Assembly (NCBI GenBank): GCA_023974075.1
Contig: CM043797.1
Location: 11,648,401 to 11,712,400 of the forward strand
DNA length: 64,000 bases
Direction: 5' to 3'
Origin: Chaenocephalus aceratus
Taxonomy: Eukaryota > Chordata > Actinopteri > Perciformes > Channichthyidae
Positions 10,497 through 21,819 of this stretch are shown here, one piece after another. Under the pieces are notes generated by a model, which was not told where the DNA came from, made no database searches, and saw only the letters and a list, made by a program, of their open reading frames with translations. Both the position numbers and the translations under genes were made by a program. Numbering within the stretch: the first letter of the stretch is position 1; each line of letters opens with the position of its first letter.

Positions 10497-11312
10497 ACCT
10501 GTCCTTCACTGCAAACATCGCTGCTACAACCCGCTGCTGCAGATACACGCTTTACAACATCAGGAAGATACGTCCCCAGCTGACCCAGAAAGCGACGCAG
10601 GTTCTGGTCCAGGCTCTCGTCACCTCACGCCTAGACTACTGCAACTCCCTCCTGGCTGGTCTACCTGCATGTGCCATCCGACCTCTGCAGCTCATCCAGA
10701 ATGCAGCGGCTCGTCTGGTCTTCAACCTTCCTACATTTTCCCACACCATGCCGCTCCTCCGCTCCCTCCACTGGCTTCCGGTAACTGCTAGAATTCACTT
10801 CAAGACACTGGTACTTGCGTACCATGCTGCGAATGGATCTGGCCCTTCCTACATCCAGGACATGGTTAAACCATACACCCCAGCACGTGCACTCCGCTCT
10901 GCATCAGCCAAACGACTCGCTGCACCCTCGCTGCGAAGGGGACCCAAGTTCCCATCAGCAAAAACACGTGGGTTTGCTATCCTGGCTCCAAAATGGTGGA
11001 ATGAGCTCCCCATTGACATCAGGACAGCAGATAGCTTACACACCTTCCCGCGCAGACTGAAAACTCATCTCTTTCGACTCCACCTCGAGCGATAGAATTA
11101 CTAACAAATAACTGCTAACAGAGCACTTATATACTAATAAAGGACTGGCTTATCTATAGCCAGTTGAGTGGCACTTGAAATACTTGGCTCTATGAAACCT
11201 GATGTACTTATATGATTCTGTTTTCTTCAGGGTTGTGTCTTCCTGGTCGAATGTACTTATTGTAAGTCGCTTTGGATAAAAGCGTCAGCTAAATGCAATG
11301 TAACTTTACATC
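10497..11312 (+). pseudogene. L2-like LINE, 5'-truncated, with typical 3' tail
   Basis: The reverse transcriptase C-terminal region is recognisable from about 10600: SRLDYCNSLLAGLP, then LHWLPVTARIHFKTLVLAY, and a closing block with LKTHLFRL before the stop at 11093-11095. A frame change is needed upstream of about 10700. The 3' untranslated tail ends with GTAAGTCGCTTTGGATAAAA GCGTC (11264-11287), shared with many fish L2-type LINEs and their partner SINEs. Endonuclease and RT palm are missing. The element is a typical dead, 5'-truncated insertion; the L2-like label rests on motif order and tail. Confidence 0.85.
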
Positions 11313-11314
11313 TG

Positions 11315-12085
11315 TTTGTTCAAAGTCTCCTTAAGGGGATCCAGACAGGCTGGACCAGAGGAGGAGAGACAGATCTGGACTCATAGCAGCAGAGAACTTC
11401 AACACGGATTCCAAGGTACATATACCTTTTCATACTTTACAAAGAATGCATAAAGTAATGACTCTAATACACTGATAGACATGCCATTAAACATGACTAA
11501 ATACTAGATCACCTACACATCAGTGATGTTGAGTGTACTTTCTTAGCAAAAGGTTACATTTACATTTTACCATGCAACATCACTTTTTTGTTCAACTTTC
11601 ACATTTCAATGTATTTAAGGCAAATATATTGAACATACTGTAGTGAGAGCTGCGACCCTTTGTCTCTGCATACTGACTGTAAAAAAACATGTTAAAAGTG
11701 ATTATTTCAGTGAGACAACCGAACAGAGCAAGCTTCTACAGTTGCACTAAGTTTTGATAACAGTTAAATATTATTTTAATAATACATTTATTTCAATGTT
11801 GATGCATTTAGAACGGTTTATTCATAATCTGATTATCTTTGTAGTACACTGTTGGATTTAAAAAACACATTAAAATAAAAAAAATCATTATATTTATAGC
11901 CCCTGAACAAACAAACACACCTCTTTCTTAAATAACACACTTGCTCTGCAATAATATGTTTTTTGATATTTCTGTTAGGAAAGGACAGGCCTGAGAGACA
12001 GGACTGCTTCACCATTTTCTCTTTCTCTGAGGGTCCAGAAGAACATCCAAGAGGGAAAGGAAAAGCTGATGTTATGAGATTTAAG
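11315..12085. other. Unannotated AT-rich DNA
   Basis: No feature recognised. Confidence 0.5.
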
Positions 12086-12500
12086 AGCAGTAGAGGACCT
12101 TCAGGCCCTTTCTCATTTCACTAATTCCCCTCCTTGAGACTTAGTCCCGCCCGCGGGAGATGCGAGCGGAAGACTCGAGGAGGGGAACCGAGGAGAGAAG
12201 AGGAGAAGCAGCAGGCGATTAGAGAAATGAGAACTCCTCTCCTCTGAGCGGTCATTTTAAAGAGATGTCCATTAATGATGACAGGAGGCACAGCAGCCCT
12301 CTGTCTGATGGACAGATGTGTTCATGATGACTTATAGATTTACTTTTAATTCATTGACAGTGCGGTATAATGAGACAATAACAGGCTACAGATGCGGACA
12401 CACACACACACATATATAGCCTATGTATATATTTATATAAATATATACAATTTCAGAATCAAACGGAGCACTCTCATAATAACGTAACACTATCAGAGAC
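12086..12500 (-). mobile_element. Partial copy of the 26884-28145 DNA element
   Basis: Reverse complement similarity to 27730-28130 over several blocks: the CCGAGGAGAGAAGAGGAGAAGC block (here 12190-12212), the GTGCGGTATAATGAGACAAT block (12360-12380) and the TATATTTATATAAATATA block near 12428. One end is missing, so this is a fragment. Confidence 0.75.
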
Positions 12501-13560
12501 TGGCTATACCCAGATAAATGGTGCCAATCTTCAGTCAGATGTGAATGTGTAATTTAACATTTTCAGCAAAGGAGTGCAAATACAAATACAATTTATTGAA
12601 ATGTGAACTAAAAGTTATCAAGCATGAACCATCACAATTTTTTTTAAATAAAAACGAAATAATATACACAAGTTACACTAAATGTTAATCTGTTAATTGA
12701 TTAAGTAAACACATTTTGTCAAATAAAGTGACAGGCTAGGCCTGTGCAGGTGGTAACAGCTATGCCCAGCATGGGCTAAGTTCTGTAGGTGCAGCTGGTG
12801 CAGATCCTCCTCCCTCAGGCCTGGTCCTCCTCGCAGGGAAAGACCCTCAGCCCTCTCTGGCCAAAGCAACAGACAGGACGTTCATAAAGCTGAGGTTTCC
12901 CCCAAAGTCTCTAATCATCCATCCTGTGAATATGAGAGGGGAAAAATAGTGTAATAGATGCTTTGGACAATAAGAAATATAAAGTTAACTGTTGAGTTGC
13001 TCAGTTTTTTTAGATAGACAGGGTTTAATAATACAAACAAAAGGAGAGGCACCGTAAAATAAAGATTGGTCTTTCAATAAATTGTGTTGATTTTGTCTTT
13101 TGAATTGTTTGTCTAAAGTCAAGTAGCTAGAACTGTTACTTATAGTTTGAATGATACAGTCTGGTTATAATGTTTGGAGGAGGCATCACAGGTAAGAGCA
13201 CCATTTGTTGTATTCCATCCACAACAAATTGATGTGTGTGTATTTATTTATCTACTATTTCTTGAATCATTACTGTCAGTCCAAAACAAGAGATTTTGAT
13301 TTAGTAACATTTAAAAATATATATTATCTATTTTCCACTACACTTGAATATTTTAGTTTTTACATCACTACATTTATCTAACAGCTTTAACATTGTAAAG
13401 GTGTCACTTCGGACTCTGGGTAATTATGACAGCATGTCCTACTATTTTGAGAGTTTGAACAAACCAGACCTTGATCTATTAATCTAGAAAACAGTCAGCT
13501 AGTTTAGTTAGCTCATTGTTCAAAATGAGCTCCAACTACAACTGTTAAGTCAACTCTTGC
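12501..13560. other. Unannotated AT-rich DNA
   Basis: No feature recognised. Confidence 0.5.
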
Positions 13561-13563
13561 ATC

Positions 13564-13701
13564 GGTAATAACAATACAACAAATGATATAATATAATAGT
13601 ATAACTTGTGGTAATAACATTAAAACAAATGATATAATATAATAGTATAACTTGTGGTAATAACAATAAAACAAATGATATAATATAATAGTATAACTTG
13701 T
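13564..13701. repeat. Three-copy tandem repeat, 46-bp unit
   Basis: Three consecutive units starting GGTAATAACA at 13564, 13610 and 13656, differing at one or two positions. Confidence 0.95.
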
Positions 13702-13820
13702 GTCTACTTTAAATACTTTAACAACACTTTCCTAATTATACTAGCATACTTTTACTAAAGTAACATTAACATGTTTAAATGCAGGGCTTTTGTAAACGTC
13801 AACCTATACACCGATTTTTT

Positions 13821-14021
13821 TGACGTCGAATTTTTTTCACTTGAATTTTTGGGATCTGAATTTGAACATTCGAATTTTTTTCACTTGAATTTTTACATTT
13901 TTATTTCACATAGGTAAATTCGGAGCATCAGATACAGGATTTTCAAAGTAATTATTTTCAATGCTATAAATTCGGTGTCTGATAAAATTCAAATACTTCT
14001 GTTTCTTGTTTGCTTCCATAT
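13821..14021 (+). repeat. AT-rich repeat segment A, copy 2
   Basis: Same sequence as 360-505, but starting further left at TGACGTCGAATTTTTTTC. The part shared with copy 1 shows no difference that I could see. Confidence 0.85.
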
Positions 14022-14159
14022 ACTACCCTCAATCATGCAATGCGAGCATTCACCTACTGAGATATCTATAAACATAGCCGCTCCCTCGGGGCGGGCCTAC
14101 CTGAATGCGTGCGCAAGCCCACCATATTTAATGCGGCCACGCCTCCTGACTGTCATCAC
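14022..14159 (+). mobile_element. DIRS terminal-repeat fragment, left half of the rearranged DIRS
   Basis: Identical by eye to 506-643. It is the inner part of a DIRS terminal repeat and leads, after removal of the inserted TA-flanked element, into the plus-strand DIRS coding remnants at 15348. The uninterrupted version can be seen on the opposite strand at 17940-17975. Confidence 0.75.
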
Positions 14160-14161
14160 TA

Positions 14162-15345
14162 GGCTTGTTTGAGACAAGCAAGACCTGCGCAGACCTGCGC
14201 AGTTGCGATCAACGTCTTGCTAGTGCGTTGCATGATGGTTAGTCATTTTGTCCGACTTGCTCTGGAGGCTCGCCCACATGAGACTTTGAAATCTCGCGGG
14301 ACAAAGACGCCCGCAGCCTTGAGAGCGAGGCGAGGCGAGTTGGCGCAGTTGCTCTCCACGAGCTGCGGAAGCGAAATGCTTGATGGGAAACGGCTCGCTG
14401 GTATCTCGAGCTGAGCGCTCATTGGTGGTTTTTACCACGTGCTGCTGATGAAACTCTCCAATTGGCTGGCAAAAGTTTGTTGTTGTTTTGTGTCAGTTTT
14501 ACGTCGCCACATCCATTCCCATTTTTCATCATTGTTCCACAATGTTTATCATCATGAAATGAATATCTATATATTTTATACTATACTGCTTACCGTTTTC
14601 ATACTGTATATATCTTAGCATATTCATACACACGGTTCATTCTGCTCACAGGCTGATATCTAGTGTATTCATACCCCACTGTTTATTCATCATTCAATTC
14701 ATTCTATATGTTGTTCTGTAGATTGTGTACATTACGTTCCACTTCACTGCTTGTTGCACCTGGTTAGAAGCTAAACTGCATTTCGTTGTCTCAGTACCTG
14801 TAATATGTGCAATAACAATAAAGTTTCTCTTTAAGTTAAACCAAATCATTAAAATAAAATCTATTGTAATGTAATGATTTGGTTTAACCTTATTTATTGA
14901 ATACATCATTTAAAATGGCAAGATTAAATCAAATTGCATCCATGTTGTACACATCATAAAGCTTAAAGTGGCAGCTAAAGAATTAACACAGAAGCAGGTT
15001 TGTTCAATTCATGCTCATGAAGCTTCATGTGTGCGGATCTGAAGGGACTGATCATTTGTAGCCTGTCCACCGATCAGTTTTGCAAACATTAAGAGGGAGG
15101 AGCATTTCTAATTATGGAACCCAGTCGTGGTTCATCATCATGTCATTCTCCATACAATACATGTGGGATTTCTATTGCATCCACTTCATCTGCAACGAAA
15201 AACGCCAACGCAATTTCCGCCATTGCAAACCCAGCCAGTCAAGCCGACTGTCCGACTTAAGACGAGCTTTTTGACACCTCCCCCGGCTGCGATCGGCTAC
15301 TCTCGTCTACTTTCGAGGCGAGCCGCAATGTGTCTCAAACAAGCC
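14162..15345. mobile_element. TA-flanked short inverted-repeat element, copy 2 (long form)
   Basis: Perfect 15-bp inverted ends GGCTTGTTTGAGACA with TA on both sides (14160-14161, 15346-15347). The insertion splits the DIRS sequence ...GACTGTCATC / TTTTCTCTTCAGCGAGC..., whose unsplit form is present in reverse at 17945-17975. The first ~370 bp match copy 1 (646-1016), after which this copy has extra internal blocks at about 14552-14695 and 14935-15143. Confidence 0.85.
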
Positions 15346-15347
15346 TA

Positions 15348-17255
15348 TTTTCTCTTCAGCGAGCGAGCAACCCCCCTCCCCTGAGAGCGTGCCGCAGTGC
15401 GTTCAAGGACCTCAGTAGAACATCGGCCCTTTCTGTGTCAGCCCCCCATGAGCTAATCTTCCTTTTATGGAAGGTTTGGCGGCAGAGGGGGCCACCAGAG
15501 ATTGCTACAGCTTCTAGCTGCGACTCCACAGCTGCTTGCAGGTCCCCTAACACAGTTTTATGGGGAATGGAAGCTCAGCTGTGTTCTGACAGAATGGATG
15601 GACAGGACACTGAAACTGGTACTCACTCCAGTTTTGCAGCGTCCCTCCTCCATTCAGGCAAATCTATCATCCAGGAGGAGATAGGTTTCCTTTCAACAGT
15701 GTGCACTCTCAGGACAGAGAAAAGGGGCTTTACTCCATGTACTTCCTGGTTCCCAAGAAGACAGGAGAATTCAGACCCATTCTGGATCTTCACAGCCTGA
15801 ATCAACACATTGCCTGCGAAAAGTTCCATATGTAAACCAATTACTGGAACTACGGCAGCCGGGCGATTGGTTCACAACCATCGACCTGAAGGATGCTTAC
15901 TTTCATGTAAAAAATTGCTCCAAAACACAGAAAGTATTTGCATTTTGCCTTCCAGGGGGGTAGCCTACGAGTACAACAGACTATCATTTGGCTACTCCCT
16001 ATCCCCACGCACGTTCAGCAAATGTGTGGCCACAGCGCTTCAGCCACTTCACGACCATGGCATGAGGGTTTTGTAATACGACCTCATAGTCATGGCCAGG
16101 TCCAGGGAAGAGGCAAACACAGCCCAATTGATCCAAGTGGATTGCGGTCAATTGGAAGAAGAGCAGTCCCGTACCTCACCAGCAGGTGGGGTATCTGGGG
16201 ATTTTTGCTCGATGCAGGCAGACTACGTGCCACCCTGTCAGAGAGCAGGCAGGCATCCCTGCTTCAGGCAGTTTTCAGACTGCGACAGGGGGCAACGGTG
16301 ACAGCTTTGACCATCATGCAGACTCTGGGTCTCATGGCGGCTGCTCACCTCGTGGTACCGCTGGGGTTACTTACTCGCCTGCAGAGGTGGTTTTCCGGCC
16401 TTCGTTTAGATACCAAGAGGCACAAACAACGTCTGGTAACCATCCCCTCCCTCAGTGGAGGGCAACCTCCGATACTGGGGGTCCCCAAAGCATCTGCGGA
16501 GGTGACCTCCTACGTCACGGTGTTCAAGATGCATCCGTGACAGGATGGGGGGGGGACCTGCCTAGAGAGAGCTATAGGTGGTGGCTGGCCTCTGACAGAA
16601 ACTCGGCACATCAACCTTCTAGAGCAGGGGTGTCAAACTCAAGGCCCGGGGGCCAAATCCGGCCCGCGACTTCATTTCATGTGGCCCCACAAGAGCTTGC
16701 AAAAAATATGATATGTTTATAATGCGGTTACATGCTACTTTACAGAAGCACATTGCCAATAAACTACATGTCCCACAATGCATCTCAGAATTTGACTTTT
16801 CTTTTTTTTAAATGTCACTTATTTTATTTATTTTTTGACTTTTTTTTCAGAATTTGGCTTTTCTTTTTAAATCATTTTGTGACATTCTCTCTGAAGAGAC
16901 TTGCAATTATTTTCCCTAGACATCGGCTTTCAGACGTAGTTAATTATGAAGTTATTACCCTATCCGATAATAATCCAATGCAGACGCAATAATGTAATAT
17001 AATACATTATTTTATATATATTACATATTCATATATGTATTTTTATATAGTCTTAAAGTTACAACCGGCCCTTTGAGTGCAACCTTAATGCTAATGTGGC
17101 CCGCAATGAATTTGAGTTTGACACCCCTGTTCTAGAGCTACGGGCAGTACTGCTCCGATAGCACTGCAAACCCTTACTACAGGGCAAACATGTGCTGGTG
17201 AGGAGCGACAAACGTACCACAGTGGCTTACATCAACAGGCAGGACGGAGTACAGG
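15348..17255 (+). pseudogene. DIRS reverse transcriptase/RNase H remnant, plus strand (interrupted)
   Basis: In broken frames the region reads out parts of a DIRS reverse transcriptase: a QEEIGFLS block near 15680, a PRRQENSDPFWIF block near 15750, GVAYEYNRLSFGYSLSPRTFSK near 15955-16030, and an RNase H stretch near 17140-17240 matching the LLELQAV...QGKHVLV...YINRQ order of the copy at 48230-48100. The RT catalytic motif near 16072-16082 is damaged: a TAA falls before a Y-D-L where YxDD is expected. A base is missing near 16525, where the first RNase H aspartate should be. A hAT element splits it at 16625-17129. No gag precedes the RT, so gag has been deleted between the terminal repeat and 15360. 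Confidence 0.8.
16625..17129. mobile_element. Non-autonomous hAT (CAGGGGTGTCAAACTCAA ends)
   Basis: Eighteen-base inverted ends CAGGGGTGTCAAACTCAA, flanked by an exact 8-bp duplication TTCTAGAG (16617-16624 and 17130-17137). Length 505 bp, AT-rich centre, no coding frame. The ends are of the widespread hAT-Charlie-like MITE type in vertebrates. Confidence 0.95.
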
Positions 17256-17305
17256 CTTGGACGGTGGACTTTCATGGACGCCGGACCGGGAAGTGCCCGA
17301 CAACG

Positions 17306-17700
17306 AGAAGTCCTCGTCATAGTTGACATCTTCGTAGATTCATCTTCTTATTACAGACACATGCATTTCCAAACATTTGGTCTACCTATGCTGTAAAATG
17401 TATTATCTCTTCGATTTACACACGGCATCTATTGCACGTCTCTCCGTCCTGGGAGAGGGATCCCTCCTCTGTTGCTCTCCCTGAGGTTTCTCCCATTGTT
17501 CCCTTTAAACTGGGTTTTCTCTGGAAGTTTTTCCTTGTACGATGTGAGGGTCTAAGGACAGAGGGTGTCGTATTGTCATACTGATATTCTGAACAATCTG
17601 TGCTGTTGTATTTGCTGTAAAGTGTCTCTACTGTAGGCTATTATTAACCAAAAATCGTTTATAAATGTGCTATATAAATAAAGCTTGATTTGATTTGATC
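17306..17700 (+). mobile_element. LINE 3' end fragment (L2-like, tentative)
   Basis: About 390 bp of 3' untranslated LINE sequence ending in GCTATATAAATAAAGC and a short TTGAT repeat. The conserved part from CGGCATCTATTGCACGTCT to GGTGTCGTATTGTCATACTG is shared with 18650-18815. It splits the DIRS gag sequence GAAGTGCCCGACAACG / AGCAAACAGAGCC, whose joined form occurs at 53459-53482. Confidence 0.75.
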
Positions 17701-18099
17701 CTCCTCCCCAGCAAACAGAGCCATCCGCCCCGCTGGAATGGCGAATGTGAATGGCACCGCCTCGGCCATATCCTGGTCCCCCAAACACTCGAAGCAGAGG
17801 TGGTGGGGATCGGCGCCCGCTATTAAGCCAGGGCACGAAGGACAGGCCCGGGTCTCTAGAAGTGGCGACTCCATGAAGGAATGATATGATAACTCTTTAT
17901 TTTCTTTCAAATGTTTTACTTTCTCTGCTTCAGTTGTTGCTCGCTCGCTGAAGAGAAAAGGATGACAGTCAGGAGGCGTGGCTGCCTTATATATGGTGGG
18001 CTTGCGCGCGCATTCAGGTAGGCCCGCCCCGAGGGACCGTCTACGTTTATAGATATCTCAGTAGGTGAATGCTCGCATTGCATGATTGAGGGTAGTACC

Positions 18100-18533
18100 C
18101 AGGGTTCGAGTTATATGGGAGCCAATGAGCTCCCACGGACACAGTGAAATCATACATCTGTGGGGGTTGCTAATACATTACCAACAACCATTATTTTAAT
18201 CACAAATAATGCATGTGTGAATGTAATGAGTATTATTTACGCTAACGAGGCAAATAGGCTAAAAGAAAAACATGTTTTCCAAAAGAACTACGCATCTCGT
18301 GAATGACAATATGCCTGCGCTGCACCTCCAAGGTGTGCAATACTTTATTGCGCAATCTATGCCTGTGAGCGTGCTGCGCAAGCCGAGATGGTGTGTGTGT
18401 GCGTAGTTGAACCTTTTCATATTTAAGTTTGTAGCAAGTAGAGGGCTGCTGCTGTGTGTGATTGAGTGTGTGTGTGTGCGTGCACGTTAGTTTTAAAGAC
18501 CCCCATAGGGATCAGTTTATAACTCGAACCCTG
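18100..18533. mobile_element. Non-autonomous hAT (CAGGGTTCGAGTTATA ends)
   Basis: Inverted ends CAGGGTTCGAGTTATA, with an exact 8-bp duplication GTAGTACC (18092-18099 and 18534-18541). Length 434 bp, no coding frame. It sits in the DIRS terminal repeat a few bases from where a different hAT entered the other DIRS copy (53846). Confidence 0.93.
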
Positions 18534-18605
18534 GTAGTACCCATAGAGTCCAGTAGAGGGCTCCGCCTGTGCTTATATGACTAGGATTACAATACGTAAC
18601 CCCCC

Positions 18606-18912
18606 GTTTTCTCAATTGTACCTATGTTGCAAATGTATGATCTTTTCAATTTACACGGCATCTATTGCACGTCTGTCCGTCCTGGGAGAGGGATCCCTCC
18701 TCTGTTGCTCTCCCTGAGGTTTCTCCCATTGTTCCCTTTAAACTGGGTTTTCTTTGGAAGTTTTTCCTTGTACGATGTGAGGGTCTAAGGACAGAGGGTG
18801 TCGTATTGTCATACTGATATTCTGTACACACTGTGAAGACCACTGAGACAAATTTAACATTTGTGATATTGGGCTATATAAATAAACATTGATTGATTGA
18901 TTGATTGATTGA
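18606..18912 (+). mobile_element. LINE 3' end fragment with TTGA tail repeat
   Basis: Second copy of the tail seen at 17306-17700, ending in GGGCTATATAAATAAACATT and about five TTGA units. It begins immediately outside the DIRS terminus. Confidence 0.8.
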
Positions 18913-19905
18913 ATTGATACATTTGTCTCATATTGTGATCCAAAAATCTCCACTTTAGTGGCACTTACATATATACACATTTCGAGTTTCATTATCTCTC
19001 TATCTACAGTATATGCGTACAGCCTTTACAGAGGGTTCCTATATAATTCATTGCCTGATTAAAGTCATATTTTTGTCGTAACATATGGTGATTTATTTTA
19101 ATGGCTAGCGATAGTATTTTCTTATTTATGGAGTGATACAAAGAGATGTCCAAAGTTAATTCCTTCCTTAAAAACCTTTGTGCAGTCTTCCGATTTGGGA
19201 ATGTATGGAAATGTTACATATTTAATGAGATAAAGCTTAACATATTTAAAATATATTTAGATTTTGTTGTACCTGTACAATGACAAGAAATGAAATTAAC
19301 TCAATGATAATACTTAATAATCGTCTCAATGTAAGTACAGTAATCAACTGGGTTGGTTTCATGGTGATATCTATCTGTATCCTTATCCTATTCACCTGTA
19401 GTGTCTCTCCTTGAACCTATATTGAACATCAAACATACAAGTTAAATGTAAACTTTTTGTAAAATTGTAAAAACACAGAATACACACTCAAAAAAAGAAC
19501 ATGCTCGTAAGACTTGCTGAGCCTCACTGCTCGTAAATATGTCAGCCGCTTTAAAGTGGACTGATGAAGAGGAGCCCCCACAGAGAGGACACCTAAACTG
19601 GTCAGTCTGAGTCCATTTACAGGGATAAACAGAGCTTTTCTCAGACTGATACCAGATGTGTTTGTGTGTGAGCTGCCTGTGCCCTAAGGGGACAGTGTGT
19701 GTGTGTGGGGCCCAGGTTTTTATCACAAACAGAGCAGCACTACTGAGAATGGAAAAAAAGCTTTAAAAATGTTTGACCTTTGATGTTTTTTATGGAATTG
19801 CCATGGCAATATAGAAAAAAAGAAAAAGCTAACTCTAAAAATGTACACACAGCTGCCCAACAGATTCCCTAAGGATGTCTCGATCCGAGTCCTCCAATGT
19901 TCTTG
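18913..19905. other. Unannotated AT-rich DNA
   Basis: No feature recognised. Confidence 0.5.
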
Positions 19906-19910
19906 TCCTG

Positions 19911-20137
19911 GAGGGGCCCTATCATGTTAATTTCCAGGTTTATCAATTGTATTTTTAGCCTATAATGTGACATGTTTACATGCCTCAATGTTCAAAAGGG
20001 TCTTTATTTGTGTGTGAGAGAAAACACACCCTCTGGACGGAACTTTGTGATTTTAGCCTTTGCAGATCATTTACATGCACAAAAACCTATATAACACACT
20101 CCAGGAAAGGGAAAACACCAAAAAGCTTAATAGGGCC
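19911..20137. mobile_element. Possible small MITE (GGGGCCCTAT ends)
   Basis: GGGGCCCTATCATG at the left and the complement of GGGGCCCTATTAAG at the right form short inverted ends about 225 bp apart. No clear target duplication, so the call is tentative. Confidence 0.45.
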
Positions 20138-21342
20138 CCTTTAACTGATTAATAAATATGGATCTGAAACATTGGGATATAGAGCTATAGCCTTCTAAAC
20201 ATGACACACCCTATTTCTCACAAGCTGTTTGATCATAATCTGAAGTTCCTGATTAAATATCATAAAGTTGAAACACTTAAATTATTGATACAATATTACA
20301 AAAGGTTTAATTGGAAGTCTGCAACTCGTGAAAGCTAAGCTACGCAAGGCGTTAAGGAGAGGGCCTACAAAATACTCATGGTTGTGGTGTAAAGCTTCTT
20401 CCGATACAAACAATCCGCTGTTTCAGAAACATTTGGCTGATCTTACACATTACATACATCATTCATATTTAGTGTGGCCAAGAAGCCCCCTAATACAGTC
20501 ACTTTTGTATAGTAACTTTACACCATACAGTTCTACACACTCTTTTCTCACACGTTGCATTGTGCAACTCCTAACAATTCCTGGAAATGACTCACCATTC
20601 CTGAGAAGATGACGTAAAGACCAGATTTTGACACAGGATGTATTTATCCTAAATATCTATAGGGCTAAAGTACCCTGAATGTAATTGAATAATACTTTAT
20701 TATCTAGCTATTTATTAAAAAAATACTTAAGACTTAATAAATATACACAGATGGTGATTCCTCTGTCGTACATCATATTACAGAGGCTTTCCCACACTGA
20801 CAATACTAAAATACTGTCCGTGGGAATACTGAAAACTATTTTTGGCAAGAAAACCAATAAGTAGGAAGGATGAAAATAGGCAGAAATCTTGCCTGGGGAA
20901 GCTTCAGTAAGAAAAAAACATCAATACTTGTGCTGGTCCTACTAAAGCAGCCATAGATGGCCTGAGTGGGGCTAACATATTACGTAGTTTCAGGTCAGGG
21001 TGAATAAAACACAACAGAAATTATTATTGCTAGGAAACAGGGGGTACTAGGTTACATCAGTTCTTTATAATTGCAGTGACTCAATCAAGATCCCGATCTT
21101 TAGATGATAAGCCTTTTGAAAGATCAGAGGCCAGCCAGGTCTGGTGCTTGAGGCTCAGTGTAGATAAAGTGTAGCAAACACACTCGGATCCATATATGTT
21201 GTAACTGAACAGAAAACAAGTATCTCAGCATAATGCAGGAGGCTGTAGATGATTGAATGCTGCTTTAGTTGTATCCGTCCTGCTGTTTGTCTGCGGGACC
21301 CGGGATCTGGTGTCTCTAGGTGTGCTGTTATAGGGAACCAGC
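20138..21342. other. Unannotated DNA
   Basis: No feature recognised; a frame at 20328-20612 has no family motif. Confidence 0.5.
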
Positions 21343-21402
21343 AATATGAGTAGGGTTGCAAAATTCCGGGAATTTTCAAAGATGGAAACTTTCCACGGGA
21401 AT

Positions 21403-21809
21403 TGTTACGGCCTATAGAATTTTGGACCCCAAAGCAAAAGACTGGAGAGAGATGGTCGATAAACAAAAAGCTTTATTCAAGCAGAAAACAAAAATACGGC
21501 AGTGGAGTCAGGAAGTTGGCTGGCAAAAATCCAAACAATAAATCCAAACAACGAGGAGAGCAGCGAGACACACCGGAGGGTCGAAACACAGAGGAATGAT
21601 CTGGCAGGGAAGTGGCATGAGGACCGGGCTTTTATCTCTACAGGTGAAGAGGTGAGTGGAAACAGGTGTGCCTCGTCTGCTACTGGGAGGAGCCAACCAA
21701 CTCCCTGTCACACGCCAGCCCTGCAGAGGAACACAGAGAAGAGAGGGGTGAGACAGGAAATAGCACACAAAAGCAGACAACAAAAATACAACTAAACAGA
21801 ATCATAACA
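21403..21809 (-). repeat. Gypsy 3' LTR
   Basis: 407 bp, beginning TGTTACGGCC and ending ATAACA on the plus strand. Compared with 26160-26566 I see only about three substitutions, indicating a recent insertion. Confidence 0.95.
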
Positions 21810-21819
21810 GTACCCCCCC

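Larger units (their letters stand above)
17256..18604 (-). pseudogene. DIRS gag start and terminal repeat, minus strand (right half of rearranged DIRS)
   Basis: From 17256 the DIRS sequence continues in the opposite orientation. On the minus strand a frame at 17910-17710 encodes a short cysteine/histidine cluster (C-x2-C ... H-H-x2-C-x2-C in CPSCPGLIAGADPHHLCFEC), found at the start of DIRS gag-like proteins. Upstream on that strand the terminal repeat runs to the GGTTACGTATTGTAATCC hairpin at 18584-18604. It is interrupted by a LINE tail (17306-17700) and a hAT (18100-18533). The gag frame is cut by the LINE insertion and lost beyond 17256. Confidence 0.8.

Noticed and set aside
21502..21795. 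Frames of 60-100 codons inside the Gypsy LTRs, repeated at 26259-26552
   Set aside because: They lie within LTRs and are duplicated because the LTRs are; no domain is recognised.
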